The notes beneath the pieces were generated by a model, which searched no databases, had not been told where the DNA came from, and was given only the letters and a program-made list of their open reading frames with translations. A DNA stretch of 64,000 bases. It comes from Mucilaginibacter gossypii. GTDB lineage: Bacteria > Bacteroidota > Bacteroidia > Sphingobacteriales > Sphingobacteriaceae. Shown here piece by piece: positions 24,603-33,518 of this stretch; position 1 is the stretch's first letter, and each line of letters begins with the position of its first letter. Both the position numbers and the translations under genes were made by a program. The stretch is taken from positions 210,919 to 274,918 of the forward strand of contig NZ_FNCG01000007.1 of assembly GCF_900100945.1 (NCBI RefSeq), given 5' to 3'.

Positions 24603-25421
24603 ATGAACAATACAATTTTAATTACCGGTGCCAGCAGCGGCATCGGTAAAGCAACCGCAAAACTATTCCAGGAGAAAGGATGGAACGTTATCGCTACCAT
24701 GCGTAATCCTGAAGGCGAAACAGAGCTTGCCGGTCTCAACAACATCTTACTGGCTAAGCTGGACGTGCTTGACCCCGATGCTATCGAAAAAGCGATTGAA
24801 GCCGGGATTGACAGGTTCGGAAAGATTGACGTAGTCCTTAACAACGCCGGCTACGGCGCCTTCGGCCCGCTGGAAGCTTTCACCCGTGACAATATCATCC
24901 GGCAGTTCAATACCAATGTGATTGGACTACTCGATGTTACAAGGGCTGTCCTGCCGCATTTCCGCAGCCATAAAGGCGGCACAATTATCAATATATCCTC
25001 CATTGGCGGCAAGATGTCCTTCCCTTTGGGCGCCTTATACCATGGAACCAAGTTTGCCGTAGAAGGTATCTCGGAAGCGCTGAGCTATGAGCTGGAGCAG
25101 TTCGGCGCCAAAATAAAAATCGTTGAACCAGGTGCCATCGCCACCGACTTCGCCGGCCGCTCGCTTGACTTCAGTAACGATGAATCCCTGACCGAATACC
25201 AGTGGCTGGTCGGCAAAATCAACGAAGGCATGCCTGCCTTTTTTGAAAATGCTTCTCCGGCCAGCCTGGTTGCTGAGGTCATCTATCAGGCTGCCACAGA
25301 CGGTACCATCAAATTACGCTATACTGCGGGTGACGACGCCAAAGCGATCATAGACCAGCGTCAGCAGAGCGATGACGATACGTTTATCCATGAGATTAAA
25401 AAACAGTTTAAGCTGGTTTAA
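24603..25421 (+). CDS. Short-chain dehydrogenase/reductase
   Basis: 272 residues, classical SDR: TGASSGIGKATAKLF at 7-21, DVLDPDAIEKA, NNAGYGAFGPL near residue 82, NISSIGGKMSFPLGALYHGTK with the Ser-Tyr-Lys triad, and IVEPGAIATDF. The group often acts on carbonyls or steroids with NADPH. Followed after 95 bp by an AraC gene on the same strand and preceded by another AraC gene divergently, so either could control it. Confidence 0.92.
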   Translation: MNNTILITGASSGIGKATAKLFQEKGWNVIATMRNPEGETELAGLNNILLAKLDVLDPDAIEKAIEAGIDRFGKIDVVLNNAGYGAFGPLEAFTRDNIIRQFNTNVIGLLDVTRAVLPHFRSHKGGTIINISSIGGKMSFPLGALYHGTKFAVEGISEALSYELEQFGAKIKIVEPGAIATDFAGRSLDFSNDESLTEYQWLVGKINEGMPAFFENASPASLVAEVIYQAATDGTIKLRYTAGDDAKAIIDQRQQSDDDTFIHEIKKQFKLV

Positions 25422-25515
25422 TTATGCTGATGGTACAGGGCCGCTGATAATCCGGTCCTGTACCTTTTGTCGTTAAATCATTTAACTTTATACAATAAAT
25501 TGTTAACAGCTAATT

Positions 25516-26427
25516 ATGAGTGTATTTCTTCATATGCCGGCCATTGCTGATCTCTTTAGGTTTTTCAGCCTGGAACAGCCGCTGAAGCACCCGCTGGTTG
25601 CGGTAGTAGATTTCAGCCAGGTCGATGAACAGGTGGAAGATAACACCCAGATATCGGCTGATTTTTATTGTCTGCTGTTTAAGAACTATAACCGGAATAA
25701 CGTGAGATATGGCCGCAAGGTAGTAGACTTCAACAATGGCAGCCTTATCTGTATGGCGCCGAACCAGGTTATCGAAATGGAAAAAGAGGGCGATGAAACG
25801 GTCGTACTGGAAGGCCGGGGCCTCTTCTTTCATCCTGACCTGATCCGCGGAACCTCACTCTATGATAAAATGAAGGATTACAGCTTTTTCTCCTACGAGG
25901 TGTCGGAAGCGCTTCATATGTCGGAGAAGGAAAAGCAGATATTTACCGATTGTGTGCTTCAGATCGAAGCCGAACTGGATGAAAATATTGACGTCCATAG
26001 CCAGGCGATCATCGTCTCCAAAATCGAATTATTACTGAACTACTGCTCACGCTTCTACGGACGGCAGTTTATTACCCGGAAAACGGCTAACAGTTCGGTA
26101 GTCATGCAGGTTGAAAAGCTGCTGAGGGATTTTTTCAACCATGGCGGGCTTGAAGAGCAGGGCTTGCCCACGGTGAAGAGTATCGCAGACAAAGTGTTTT
26201 TATCACCCGGCTATCTGAGTGATCTGCTCAAGAAAGAAACCGGTAAAAATACCCAAGATCATATTCATTTCTATCTGATCGAAGAAGCCAAGAACCTGCT
26301 CATTAGTACAGATAAGTCCGTCGGTGAAATAGCCTACGCTCTGGGATTTGAATATCCTCAGTACTTCAACAAGCTGTTTAAGCAAAAAACCGGCAAAACT
26401 CCGGTGGCGTTCCGAAACCTGAACTAA
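25516..26427 (+). CDS. AraC-family transcriptional regulator
   Basis: 303 residues. The N-terminal sensor contains NGSLICMAPNQVIEMEKEGD and GRGLFFHPDLIRGTSL, phrases typical of the AraC group that regulates nearby SDR or aldo-keto reductase genes in Bacteroidota. The C-terminal double helix-turn-helix (about 200-300) has IADKVFLSPGYLSDLLKKET and LGFEYPQYFNKLFKQKTGKT. The last intact gene before the IS630-type element. Confidence 0.9.
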   Translation: MSVFLHMPAIADLFRFFSLEQPLKHPLVAVVDFSQVDEQVEDNTQISADFYCLLFKNYNRNNVRYGRKVVDFNNGSLICMAPNQVIEMEKEGDETVVLEGRGLFFHPDLIRGTSLYDKMKDYSFFSYEVSEALHMSEKEKQIFTDCVLQIEAELDENIDVHSQAIIVSKIELLLNYCSRFYGRQFITRKTANSSVVMQVEKLLRDFFNHGGLEEQGLPTVKSIADKVFLSPGYLSDLLKKETGKNTQDHIHFYLIEEAKNLLISTDKSVGEIAYALGFEYPQYFNKLFKQKTGKTPVAFRNLN

Positions 26428-26516
26428 ACACCCGCTCCGCTCATCGACGCGCCCAATGGCATCTGCCTGTGTGTGGATATTCGGGAGCCATTGATCAACA
26501 CGTTCCGGAAAAGAGT

Positions 26517-26720
26517 TCAGGGTGTTCCGTCAATGAATATTGGCCTCCTGTCCTTTTTTTTGCTTAACAATTTTGCCCCGGTGTATTTGAGGTTATTGAT
26601 CAATTCTTTCACTTTCTCCTCAGCATAGGCGAAAAACGTAATAAGATTTTTAAATGTACCACTGATGTCAATAGCTGGCACCGGCGCTTTAAATTGGACT
26701 AAGGCACTGCCAGTAGTGTT
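26517..26720 (-). pseudogene. Start-less coding remnant next to the insertion element
   Basis: The minus strand is open from the left inverted repeat of the element to a TGA near 26517. The text has a coding look: VPAIDISGTFKNLITFFAYA, then EEKVKELINNLKYTGAKLL and a basic end KKKDRRPIFIDG. There is no Met, and the frame begins where the element begins, so it may be the 3' end of a gene cut by the insertion. The matching 5' part is not found on the other side. Family unknown. The remaining 26428-26516 shows nothing. Confidence 0.35.
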
Positions 26721-26722
26721 TA

Positions 26723-28394
26723 TCGCCGGTCAGTTAAATCGGAGGAGGTAGCGCAGCTGCGTTAAAATTACAATTTTCACAGGCTTATTACTTTTGATCA
26801 GCACCGCGCATCGCTCTTCTGTCCCGGCACTTCTGCGTCTCACAAAACCTCGGCGCAACGGGCTCTTTACCCCATATTTTATTACCCGCACGTTTCGGGT
26901 GGTTTTTAAAATATTCATTTCGTTCCATAAAATGCCTGTCAATGGCGGCCTTGCAATCTTCAAGGCCCTCATAGTTGCTGTTGTGTATAACAGCCCTTGC
27001 GAGGCCGCCAAAAACAGATTCGATCACGTTCAGGAACTGGGCACTGGAGGGTAAGGGCATCGGCACTACCAGCGGACGACTTTCGTTATTATGTTCTTTG
27101 ATAAAGGCGAGCAGGATATTTGACCGGTGCCAACTTACGTTATCCCAACAAAGAAAAATACGTCTTTGATCCGAATATTTAGATATCAGCACCTCGACGA
27201 GCTTCATGGTTTCGAAGGTATTTTTCCTGGTGGAATAAAAATGGGTTACCTGATTAGTAGATAACTCGAGTGCGGCGGTACATATCACCACGCCCTTGTG
27301 TTTCTGCTTATCCGGTATTTGATAGTCTTCGTTCTTTTTCTTTAGCATTCGTCCACCTTTGATTTTAACGCCAACAGGGCCATATTCATCGATAGAGAAG
27401 AATTTTTCATCTTTCTTCAAACGCCTCAGGACGTTTTGCAATCTGTTGATTTTTTCGCGGAACTTAGGGTCTTGACTAGTGAGCATGTCCCGCGACTTTT
27501 TAAAACGGTACCCGTTTTGTTTGAGCGTATAAGATATTTGACCCCAGGAGATTTTCTCAGCGTATGCCTTTTCGTAAGTCTCTGCCAAAGCAGTTATAGT
27601 CCAGCTGGTACGGTTCAACCCGTGCATTTTCGGAGATTCATGAAGCAATTTGATGACTTTGCCGGCACGCAACTTCATCCGCTTGATTACGGTAGGGAAG
27701 ATTTTGTGCTTAGACAACGCAAATGCACTTAAGCCCTTCTCTTCGTAGGTACTGATCCAGCTTTTTATCGTTTGAAATGTTGCCTCTGTTTTATCAGTGA
27801 TATCCTTGTAACAGGAAGTTTCCAGCGCCATGAGAAGCGTAGTAGCGATTTGCCAATTCCTTCGAATTGCCGAATGCTTCCATTTTTTCAAAACCTTCAG
27901 GTCTTTCTCCGGTAAGGATTGAATTATCTTAGGTTTTCCCGGCACATCGTTTTCTTTAATCCATATGTAAAATAATTCAGTGAACGGTAAATAGGCATAG
28001 CCTTCAGGGTATAACTTTCGGTATTTCCGCCAAACGGGTTTCGCTTTCACTCCAGGTACCTCGTCCGCTAATAGACGTGGTAAAACTCTGAGGAATTGGA
28101 CATACAATGGAGTCATTCTATGCTGCTTAGGTTCTTCAGGCATAAAAAACTTCATATTGTTTAGTTTTTCCGGGTAAGCTGCTTTGATACGCTTAAACTC
28201 AGTCATGTATCTCCAGGAAGTAACCGTCGAAATGCCCAGTTTTTTTGCGATCCGGTAGCCTGTTTCATCGCCTCGTATGAACTGCCTCCGCATAATGTCA
28301 ATTTGCTTTTGAGGAATCTGGTGCCGTCTCATGGCCGTTAGCCGTTGATTATATTAATTTGAACCAAACGGCTAAACAATTATGTGACTGGCGA
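26723..28394 (-). mobile_element. IS630-type insertion element, about 1.67 kb
   Basis: The element holds one transposase gene. Imperfect terminal inverted repeats are TCGCCGGTCAGTTAAAT (26723-26739) and, on the other strand, TCGCCAGTCACATAATT (28394-28378), 13 of 17 positions identical. A 9-bp inverted pair TTAGCCGTT (28338-28346) / AACGGCTAA (28367-28375) sits just upstream of the transposase start and could be a transposase binding site. A TA target duplication, expected for IS630, is visible only on the left. The ends are therefore provisional. Confidence 0.55.
26788..28332 (-). CDS. IS630-superfamily transposase
   Basis: 514 residues, longer than the 340-residue norm because of an extra N-terminal part. 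Residues 1-50 form a helix-turn-helix (IAKKLGISTVTSWRYMTEFK), a second DNA-binding region lies near 175-215, and the DDE core follows: D315 in FFSIDEYGPVG, D397 in FLCWDNVSWH and E438 in FLNVIESVFGGL. Catalytic residues are intact, so it could be active; the D-E distance (41) is wider than the usual 34. The C-terminus is basic. It cuts and pastes the surrounding element. Confidence 0.85.
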   Translation of the reverse strand: MRRHQIPQKQIDIMRRQFIRGDETGYRIAKKLGISTVTSWRYMTEFKRIKAAYPEKLNNMKFFMPEEPKQHRMTPLYVQFLRVLPRLLADEVPGVKAKPVWRKYRKLYPEGYAYLPFTELFYIWIKENDVPGKPKIIQSLPEKDLKVLKKWKHSAIRRNWQIATTLLMALETSCYKDITDKTEATFQTIKSWISTYEEKGLSAFALSKHKIFPTVIKRMKLRAGKVIKLLHESPKMHGLNRTSWTITALAETYEKAYAEKISWGQISYTLKQNGYRFKKSRDMLTSQDPKFREKINRLQNVLRRLKKDEKFFSIDEYGPVGVKIKGGRMLKKKNEDYQIPDKQKHKGVVICTAALELSTNQVTHFYSTRKNTFETMKLVEVLISKYSDQRRIFLCWDNVSWHRSNILLAFIKEHNNESRPLVVPMPLPSSAQFLNVIESVFGGLARAVIHNSNYEGLEDCKAAIDRHFMERNEYFKNHPKRAGNKIWGKEPVAPRFCETQKCRDRRAMRGADQK

Positions 28395-28398
28395 AACG

Positions 28399-28806
28399 AT
28401 GTCTATCCTAAAAAAAAGCGTTCAATTTTGGAAGGGTAGAAATATACAACGAAGCGAGGCAAGTTATAAATCGATGACAGAAGGTTTAGCAGAAGCTGAT
28501 GCCCGGCTAAAACAAATGAATGTCGCTAACTGGAGGCATAACCTTATCGGGCTTTACTTCGATGTCACTTTATCCTATGATGAACTGATTGCCGCCAATA
28601 ATAAATCTCATGAGTTGTATTTGAAGATATTGGATATCGGGAGTAAATTACGGGCCGCAGATAGCGAAGAAGACAGCGATAGGTATCTTGGTCAATACAG
28701 CGTAGGCATATTTGATTTGTGCAATCAGTATGATAAAATATACGATATCCTGGCAAGCGATATGCACAAAGTTAAAACAGCGTTGCATCAAAGCTTTCAG
28801 GTATAA
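28399..28806 (+). CDS. Hypothetical helical protein
   Basis: 135 residues from the ATG at 28399, chosen because the longer GTG start at 28384 lies inside the right inverted repeat of the element. Charged and almost wholly helical (MTEGLAEADARLKQMNVANW, YDELIAANNKSHELYLKILD, CNQYDKIYDILASDMHKVKT); probably a helical bundle. No signal peptide or membrane segment, no known family. Its promoter may have been altered by the insertion 4 bp upstream. Confidence 0.5.
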   Translation: MSILKKSVQFWKGRNIQRSEASYKSMTEGLAEADARLKQMNVANWRHNLIGLYFDVTLSYDELIAANNKSHELYLKILDIGSKLRAADSEEDSDRYLGQYSVGIFDLCNQYDKIYDILASDMHKVKTALHQSFQV

Positions 28807-28930
28807 GTACAGGAGGTAACTTTCAAATGCCCGCGTTAACGGTGACAGCGTCGAACGTCTTACATATAATAGCGATTAGATGCATGAAAATGTAATAAGT
28901 TATATCTTCGTTTATAATAATATACCATTA

Positions 28931-29608
28931 ATGTTTAATAATAGATTCAAACGAGGTCTGCTAACAGTTTCTTTATCACTCAATATCATATTTGTACTGT
29001 TTTTTATCGGCAAGCGGTTTTATTACAGTCATCAATCGCTTTTTCATCACGTTATAACCAAAGATGAACGTTGGGCTGATTTTCTGAAGTCAAAAGCGGG
29101 TACAGGAGAAATAATATTTTTAGGCACGAGCATCACGGAAGGCTTTAATGTTCAATATGAGTTCGGTAATCCACTTGTTAAAAACATGGGCTTTGCCGGG
29201 AGTATATCTGAAAACGGCATCCAGGCGATAAACAAACTGATATACCGTAAACCTAAAAAGCTATTTATTGAGTTTGGTGTAAATGACTTTAAATACGGTA
29301 TAAGCATGGATACGGTAAAAGCCCACCTGGTTTCAATGCTATATCTGATAAAGGACAAGTCTCCCAATACGGTTGTTTATGTACAGTCTGTTTTGCCAAC
29401 CAATATTGACAGTTTGAATAATAAGATCGTCAGGTACAATAAAGAAACGAAAAATATCTGTTTAATGAGAGATGTAACTTTTATCGACCTTTATTCCGAA
29501 TTTTTAAGAGGTAACAAGATAGATGCTGATTTAACAATTGACGGCACTCATTTATCAGACGCTGGGTATTTCAACTGGCGGCGGCTTATAAATAAATATG
29601 TTAATTAG
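28931..29608 (+). CDS. Membrane-anchored SGNH/GDSL hydrolase
   Basis: 225 residues from the ATG at 28931; a start 17 codons upstream is less likely because it would put a polar segment before the membrane anchor. One N-terminal helix (LLTVSLSLNIIFVLFFIG) is followed by the SGNH blocks: GTSITEGF with the nucleophile Ser, NMGFAGS with the Gly, EFGVNDF with the Asn, and DGTHLSDAGY with the Asp-His pair. Such enzymes deacylate sugars or lipids outside the cytoplasm. It lies near the PUL-1 boundary, so a polysaccharide esterase is plausible but unproven. Confidence 0.82.
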   Translation: MFNNRFKRGLLTVSLSLNIIFVLFFIGKRFYYSHQSLFHHVITKDERWADFLKSKAGTGEIIFLGTSITEGFNVQYEFGNPLVKNMGFAGSISENGIQAINKLIYRKPKKLFIEFGVNDFKYGISMDTVKAHLVSMLYLIKDKSPNTVVYVQSVLPTNIDSLNNKIVRYNKETKNICLMRDVTFIDLYSEFLRGNKIDADLTIDGTHLSDAGYFNWRRLINKYVN

Positions 29609-29677
29609 TTAATTATCAATCTAAAATCTTATAGTTATCTCCATTTACCGGCGAGGCAACCAAATGCTTTTAATAAA

Positions 29678-30103
29678 TCATGGTTTAGAAATCTTATCAA
29701 TAATGAATAAAGGTTGGGTGCCACTGAAATAGCCTTCGAAAATAATACATCTGAATTTGAGTATTGTTTTCTCGTCCGGTTTCATTAGTGAAATGCCGTT
29801 CTTTCCAAGACTTTTCAGGTATGCCGCGACCAAATATTCTTTACCGCAATTGACCGGTTGAATAACAATACCAGTATTATAGTCTTTAATGTCCGTGTTT
29901 GTCTTCTTTGCGACCTTCATCAAATCCCCGTAGATATTAACCTTACTCAGCTCGGTCAACTTACCTAAAACAGTAACGGTATCGGAGCCATTTTTATATT
30001 GCGGGTTTTTTAGGAAATCGCACCCTTCTTTAAATTCTCTTTGCTGCCCAAATGAATTTATTGAACAAAAAGCACATACGATTATCAAAATTATCTTTTT
30101 CAT
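29678..30103 (-). CDS. Exported protein of unknown function
   Basis: 141 residues with a clear signal peptide (MKKIILIIVCAFCSINSFGQ). The mature part begins REFKEGCDFLKNPQYKNG; it has three Cys, two of which could pair, and ends KFRCIIFEGYFSGTQPLFII. It lies 5 bp after the CHAT/papain-like fragment, so it may have been the second gene of a toxin-type or effector operon, for example an exported partner. That is inference from position. No family recognised. Confidence 0.55.
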   Translation of the reverse strand: MKKIILIIVCAFCSINSFGQQREFKEGCDFLKNPQYKNGSDTVTVLGKLTELSKVNIYGDLMKVAKKTNTDIKDYNTGIVIQPVNCGKEYLVAAYLKSLGKNGISLMKPDEKTILKFRCIIFEGYFSGTQPLFIIDKISKP

Positions 30104-30108
30104 ACTTT

Positions 30109-30621
30109 TTATTTATGAATACTTTTCCTATAAGCATGCCCGGACGGGTCATTTCCATAAGCCGTTTGACTTCTTCCCGAAATAACACCAGTGGTCGCGT
30201 GATCATATAATTTGTTTTCTGAACTGGTTGCTGCAGACAGGCGGCTTGTCGAGTTATCGACAAACCGGATAAAATTTCCGTTTGAATCATTGCCGGTCTC
30301 TACCAATACTATAAAATGGTCGGTTATATTGTCAATATTCGGATTTGTTACGGAATTATAGGCATCCACCCCTGCTATACCTGGAATTCCGTTCGCTAAA
30401 GCGCCATCCTCGCCGCCGTGAGCGCTGAGGTATATGTAATCATATTTTATTCCCCTGTTCAGGAGATCAATCAACTCTTTTGTTGTCTTTGGACATTCAT
30501 CACACACTTGTATGTCATATAATTCAGCTTGTGTTTTGATATTTAGGCACTCTGCCTGTTCAGTCGGGAATATTATGGCATTTTGGACAGTATTTTTGAG
30601 AATCAAGCAGGTATAATCTTT
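30109..30621 (-). pseudogene. Start-less fragment with CHAT-like and papain-like halves
   Basis: The frame begins directly behind the TAA of the upstream glycosidase and has no ATG; the first possible start is a TTG at 30606. The first half (PKTTKELIDLLNRG, YDYIYLSAHGGEDG) resembles the HG region of CHAT or caspase-like peptidase domains. From GIPGIAGVD on, the second half (NITDHFIVLVETGNDSNGNF, then IRFVDNST) resembles the His-containing core of papain-like amidase domains seen at the C-termini of polymorphic toxins. I read it as the 3' end of a larger effector gene joined to PUL-1 by deletion. Domain names are by pattern only. Confidence 0.45.
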
Positions 30622-31677
30622 TTATTGAATTTTTAATGGTAATTGAATCCAGGCCAAGCCTATATCCCTGCCCATGTGGCTTGTGCTGGGTCCTTCAACC
30701 CCATCATATAGCATTGCCAGCCTATTCCCTACTTTAATTACAGTGGGCATTCCTATGGCTCCTTTAGCCCATGTGCAATTCGATCTATCTAATACAATGG
30801 CTTTACTTTTCTTATTCCAATGGTAAATATCTTTTGTCCAGTATACCCATATGGCATCGGTGTATTCTCCATTTTCCTTTGTTATTCCGATATGGTTTGT
30901 AAATAAATACCATGTTTTAGTAGCCTGATCAAAAAATACAGATGAATTTTCTACCTGCTCAGTGGGCGGGTATAATGGTTTTGGATCAATATTCCAGCTA
31001 CCGTTTAAATTTTTAGTTCTTGCCAGTCCAAGTGTTCTTTTAGTTCCGTTGGCATCTTCGGAAGCACCACTGAAGAACTGTAGAAACTCTCCATTTACCT
31101 TAACAATAAACCCCGGACTGGAGGTTACTGTATAAAAGCTATTTGCTTTTTCAACAAAAGGAGTAACATCATATTGTTTAACCCATGGGCCTTTAATAGA
31201 TTTGGCCTGCGCTTTCATAGTTAGATAAGGGAAAGCGGGTATCCTGTCCGGAGCGGGTGTTGTATGCGGAGTACCCAGGTAGAACATGTGCCATACACCA
31301 TCACTTTTAATTACCCAGGGAGCAGATGCACTTTTTGAATCGCTTTTTCCAGGATCCCCCAGGGCAAGAATAGCTCCTTTTTTGTTCCAGTTTTTGAGAT
31401 CATCACTTTCGGCTAAACAAGCTCTCCATCCATCTTTTCCGGCACCGTCATAAAACAAGTAATATTTATTGTCAACCTCGTTAACAATAGCTTCCCTCGC
31501 GCCAAATGTGTCACAACTGTCGGCTCCGTTTCCGTGCCTCAACACAACGCCTTCATCAGTGCATTGTAAACGTAATGATGCGGAAGGTCTTCCGTCTATA
31601 TAGTGTTGAGCATATAGCTTCAATGAACCGAAACAACAGATAACCAATATCGCTAAAGTAATTTTTCTTTGCTTCAT
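30622..31677 (-). CDS. Exported five-bladed beta-propeller glycosidase (GH43/GH117-like)
   Basis: 351 residues. A signal peptide of about 24 residues ends in YAQ. The mature protein shows the repeated blade signature of clan GH-F/J/GH130 enzymes: NKYYLFYDGAG, VWHMFYLGTP, EFLQFFSGAS, TWYLFTNHIG and RLAMLYDGVEG. Exact family and catalytic acids cannot be fixed by eye. It is 40 bp behind the isomerase gene in a minus-strand operon whose promoter carries the PUL-1 motif, so it should act on an oligosaccharide taken up or cut by this locus. It ends next to a foreign fragment. Confidence 0.72.
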   Translation of the reverse strand: MKQRKITLAILVICCFGSLKLYAQHYIDGRPSASLRLQCTDEGVVLRHGNGADSCDTFGAREAIVNEVDNKYYLFYDGAGKDGWRACLAESDDLKNWNKKGAILALGDPGKSDSKSASAPWVIKSDGVWHMFYLGTPHTTPAPDRIPAFPYLTMKAQAKSIKGPWVKQYDVTPFVEKANSFYTVTSSPGFIVKVNGEFLQFFSGASEDANGTKRTLGLARTKNLNGSWNIDPKPLYPPTEQVENSSVFFDQATKTWYLFTNHIGITKENGEYTDAIWVYWTKDIYHWNKKSKAIVLDRSNCTWAKGAIGMPTVIKVGNRLAMLYDGVEGPSTSHMGRDIGLAWIQLPLKIQ

Positions 31678-31717
31678 GTATATTTAATAAAGTTTTAACC
31701 AGTTAATTATAGCATTA

Positions 31718-33163
31718 TCAGCATACTTTGATCGTCTGCAAACCCAAAAGATCACCGAGCTTTTTTATTTTAGAAGCAATATGCCCTTTCCCCACGGCGC
31801 AATGATGTGACGGGCCTTGTGCATTCCAGGTCTCCACAAAATTTCTCGCTCCTATCGGGAACCTGTACCTGCTGTTGGTATTACCTATTTCAAGAATTGG
31901 CCCGGTAACTGATTCCGCTTCGGCCACCAGGAACATAATTTTGCCATCGGCTGTTTCCACTACCGAAAGCAAAGTAACCGGCCCATGGCTAACAGACATT
32001 TCTACAGATAAGCCTTTACCCACTTTACCGTGGTAAACCTGAAGCGGCTTAACCTTAATCTTTCCTTGGGCAATAGCCGGATGGCACGGACCATCATGCC
32101 CCATGAGTACTACGTCATCTGTGAAGTCCATTGCATAATATTCAGTAAAAGAGCCGCCCGCGCCAAAGCACTCCATAATTTTCATAGCTTGCGCGTTTTT
32201 AACTTCATACTCACCCGCCACTGGGATACCGCCAGCTGTAAGCAGGGAGTTACCTACAATTACAGAGCTCATGGTATCTTCGTTAACTGCATTACCGGTT
32301 CCTTTATGGTAATAAGCAAGGGAGCCTAAATTATGCTTTTGAACAAGCTTGTCTAAGGCGACGGCTGTTAAGGCGGCCCGTTCTATTTCATCTACAGAAC
32401 AATCATCCTGAACATCAAAACATTTATGAATCGCATCAACTTTAAGCTTAACTTCATCAGCCGATACTTTCGTTCTTAATGCTGATAGTTCATCAACCTC
32501 AATAATTTCTATATGACCGCCAAATGTTGCGCAGTGTAAAGTGAGATTTGAATATATATCCAACATACCCGAATAATAACTACCCATAAGTCCAAGCGTA
32601 TTATAATACATCTGACCGGCTACTTTGGCAGCGCCTATCCACTCCCCCGCTTCATGCCAAACATGATCATCGCCATGCAGCATACCTGTTATCTGGTAAA
32701 ACGGAATGTTGGAGCGTTTAAAAACGTTAGCTATTTCGGGCACCGGACAGGCCGAACAATAAGCCAGCCACTCCCCCGTCATGGCGGTACGGTCTTTTAA
32801 ATTATTAAAGGCAGTATAATCAATTGCCGCCTCGGGCGACAGGTTAAGTACAATTACAGGCACTTTAGCTTTTTTAACCACAGGCAACACCGTTGAAGAT
32901 AAAGCGTAAGTGGTAACGTATAAAAATATAATATCCACTCCTTCGGTTCTGAAACGATCGCCCGCTTCAAACGCTTTTTGGGGCGTATCTATCAGGCCAA
33001 GGTTTACAACTACTGCACCGGAGGCTTTGAGCTTATCGGCTACTACATCGGTATACCCTGACAGTCTCTTTTCTAACCCCTTAAATTGTTCCCAGTAAAC
33101 GTTTAAACCAATTCCAAAAAGTCCGACCTTAACCTCTGGGGCAATTATTGTTTTTGTTAACAT
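31718..33163 (-). CDS. L-fucose/L-arabinose isomerase-like protein
   Basis: 481 residues, near the length of AraA. The start KVGLFGIGLNVYWEQFKGLE is diagnostic of the isomerase fold; GDDHVWHEAGEWIGAA, then FGGHIEIIEVDE and a C-terminal GARNFVETWNAQGPSHHCAV follow. These enzymes interconvert aldoses and ketoses with a Mn ion in the cytosol. Whether arabinose, fucose or another sugar is used cannot be told from sequence. First gene of the minus-strand arm of PUL-1, divergent from an AraC regulator; its presence suggests the locus releases a monosaccharide needing isomerisation. Confidence 0.8.
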   Translation of the reverse strand: MLTKTIIAPEVKVGLFGIGLNVYWEQFKGLEKRLSGYTDVVADKLKASGAVVVNLGLIDTPQKAFEAGDRFRTEGVDIIFLYVTTYALSSTVLPVVKKAKVPVIVLNLSPEAAIDYTAFNNLKDRTAMTGEWLAYCSACPVPEIANVFKRSNIPFYQITGMLHGDDHVWHEAGEWIGAAKVAGQMYYNTLGLMGSYYSGMLDIYSNLTLHCATFGGHIEIIEVDELSALRTKVSADEVKLKVDAIHKCFDVQDDCSVDEIERAALTAVALDKLVQKHNLGSLAYYHKGTGNAVNEDTMSSVIVGNSLLTAGGIPVAGEYEVKNAQAMKIMECFGAGGSFTEYYAMDFTDDVVLMGHDGPCHPAIAQGKIKVKPLQVYHGKVGKGLSVEMSVSHGPVTLLSVVETADGKIMFLVAEAESVTGPILEIGNTNSRYRFPIGARNFVETWNAQGPSHHCAVGKGHIASKIKKLGDLLGLQTIKVC

Positions 33164-33298
33164 GTTATTTACGGTATGGTATAAAAATCAGGCCGGTTGA
33201 CCACCATATTAAACTATAAGGGCAAGGGCTTTTTATAAACTGGCTAATTGCTGATATCTCAAAGTTATCTTGCCAGCCCCCTTTTTACAATGTATGTT

Positions 33299-33385
33299 TT
33301 GATATTTGATTTGTAGTTTTTGATTTAAACAGGCAACAGACCTGTTATAAACTATTTGATATTTTGTTTGTATTTTTTGGCATTA
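33299..33385. promoter_or_regulatory. Direct repeat, candidate AraC operator of PUL-1
   Basis: Two roughly 30-bp copies, 57 bp apart: GATATTTGATTTGTAGTTTT with TGATTTAA behind it (from 33301), and GATATTTTGTTTGTATTTTT with TGGCATTAA behind it (from 33358). The core TTTGTAnTTTTTG lies at 33310 and 33367. It sits midway between the divergent isomerase and AraC genes; the same core recurs at 41154 and, inverted, 41238. The remainder of the 33164-33518 gap is A+T-rich promoter DNA. Confidence 0.65.
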
Positions 33386-33518
33386 AGGTTTAACATGTAA
33401 AATCTGCATATATTTTTACTTAAAAGTTTAATATTTTTATAGATTGTAAATCAAACATCCGTGGATTAATGCGCCAATAAGAATTTATACCAGGTAGTCG
33501 GATTTAATTTATATCTGA

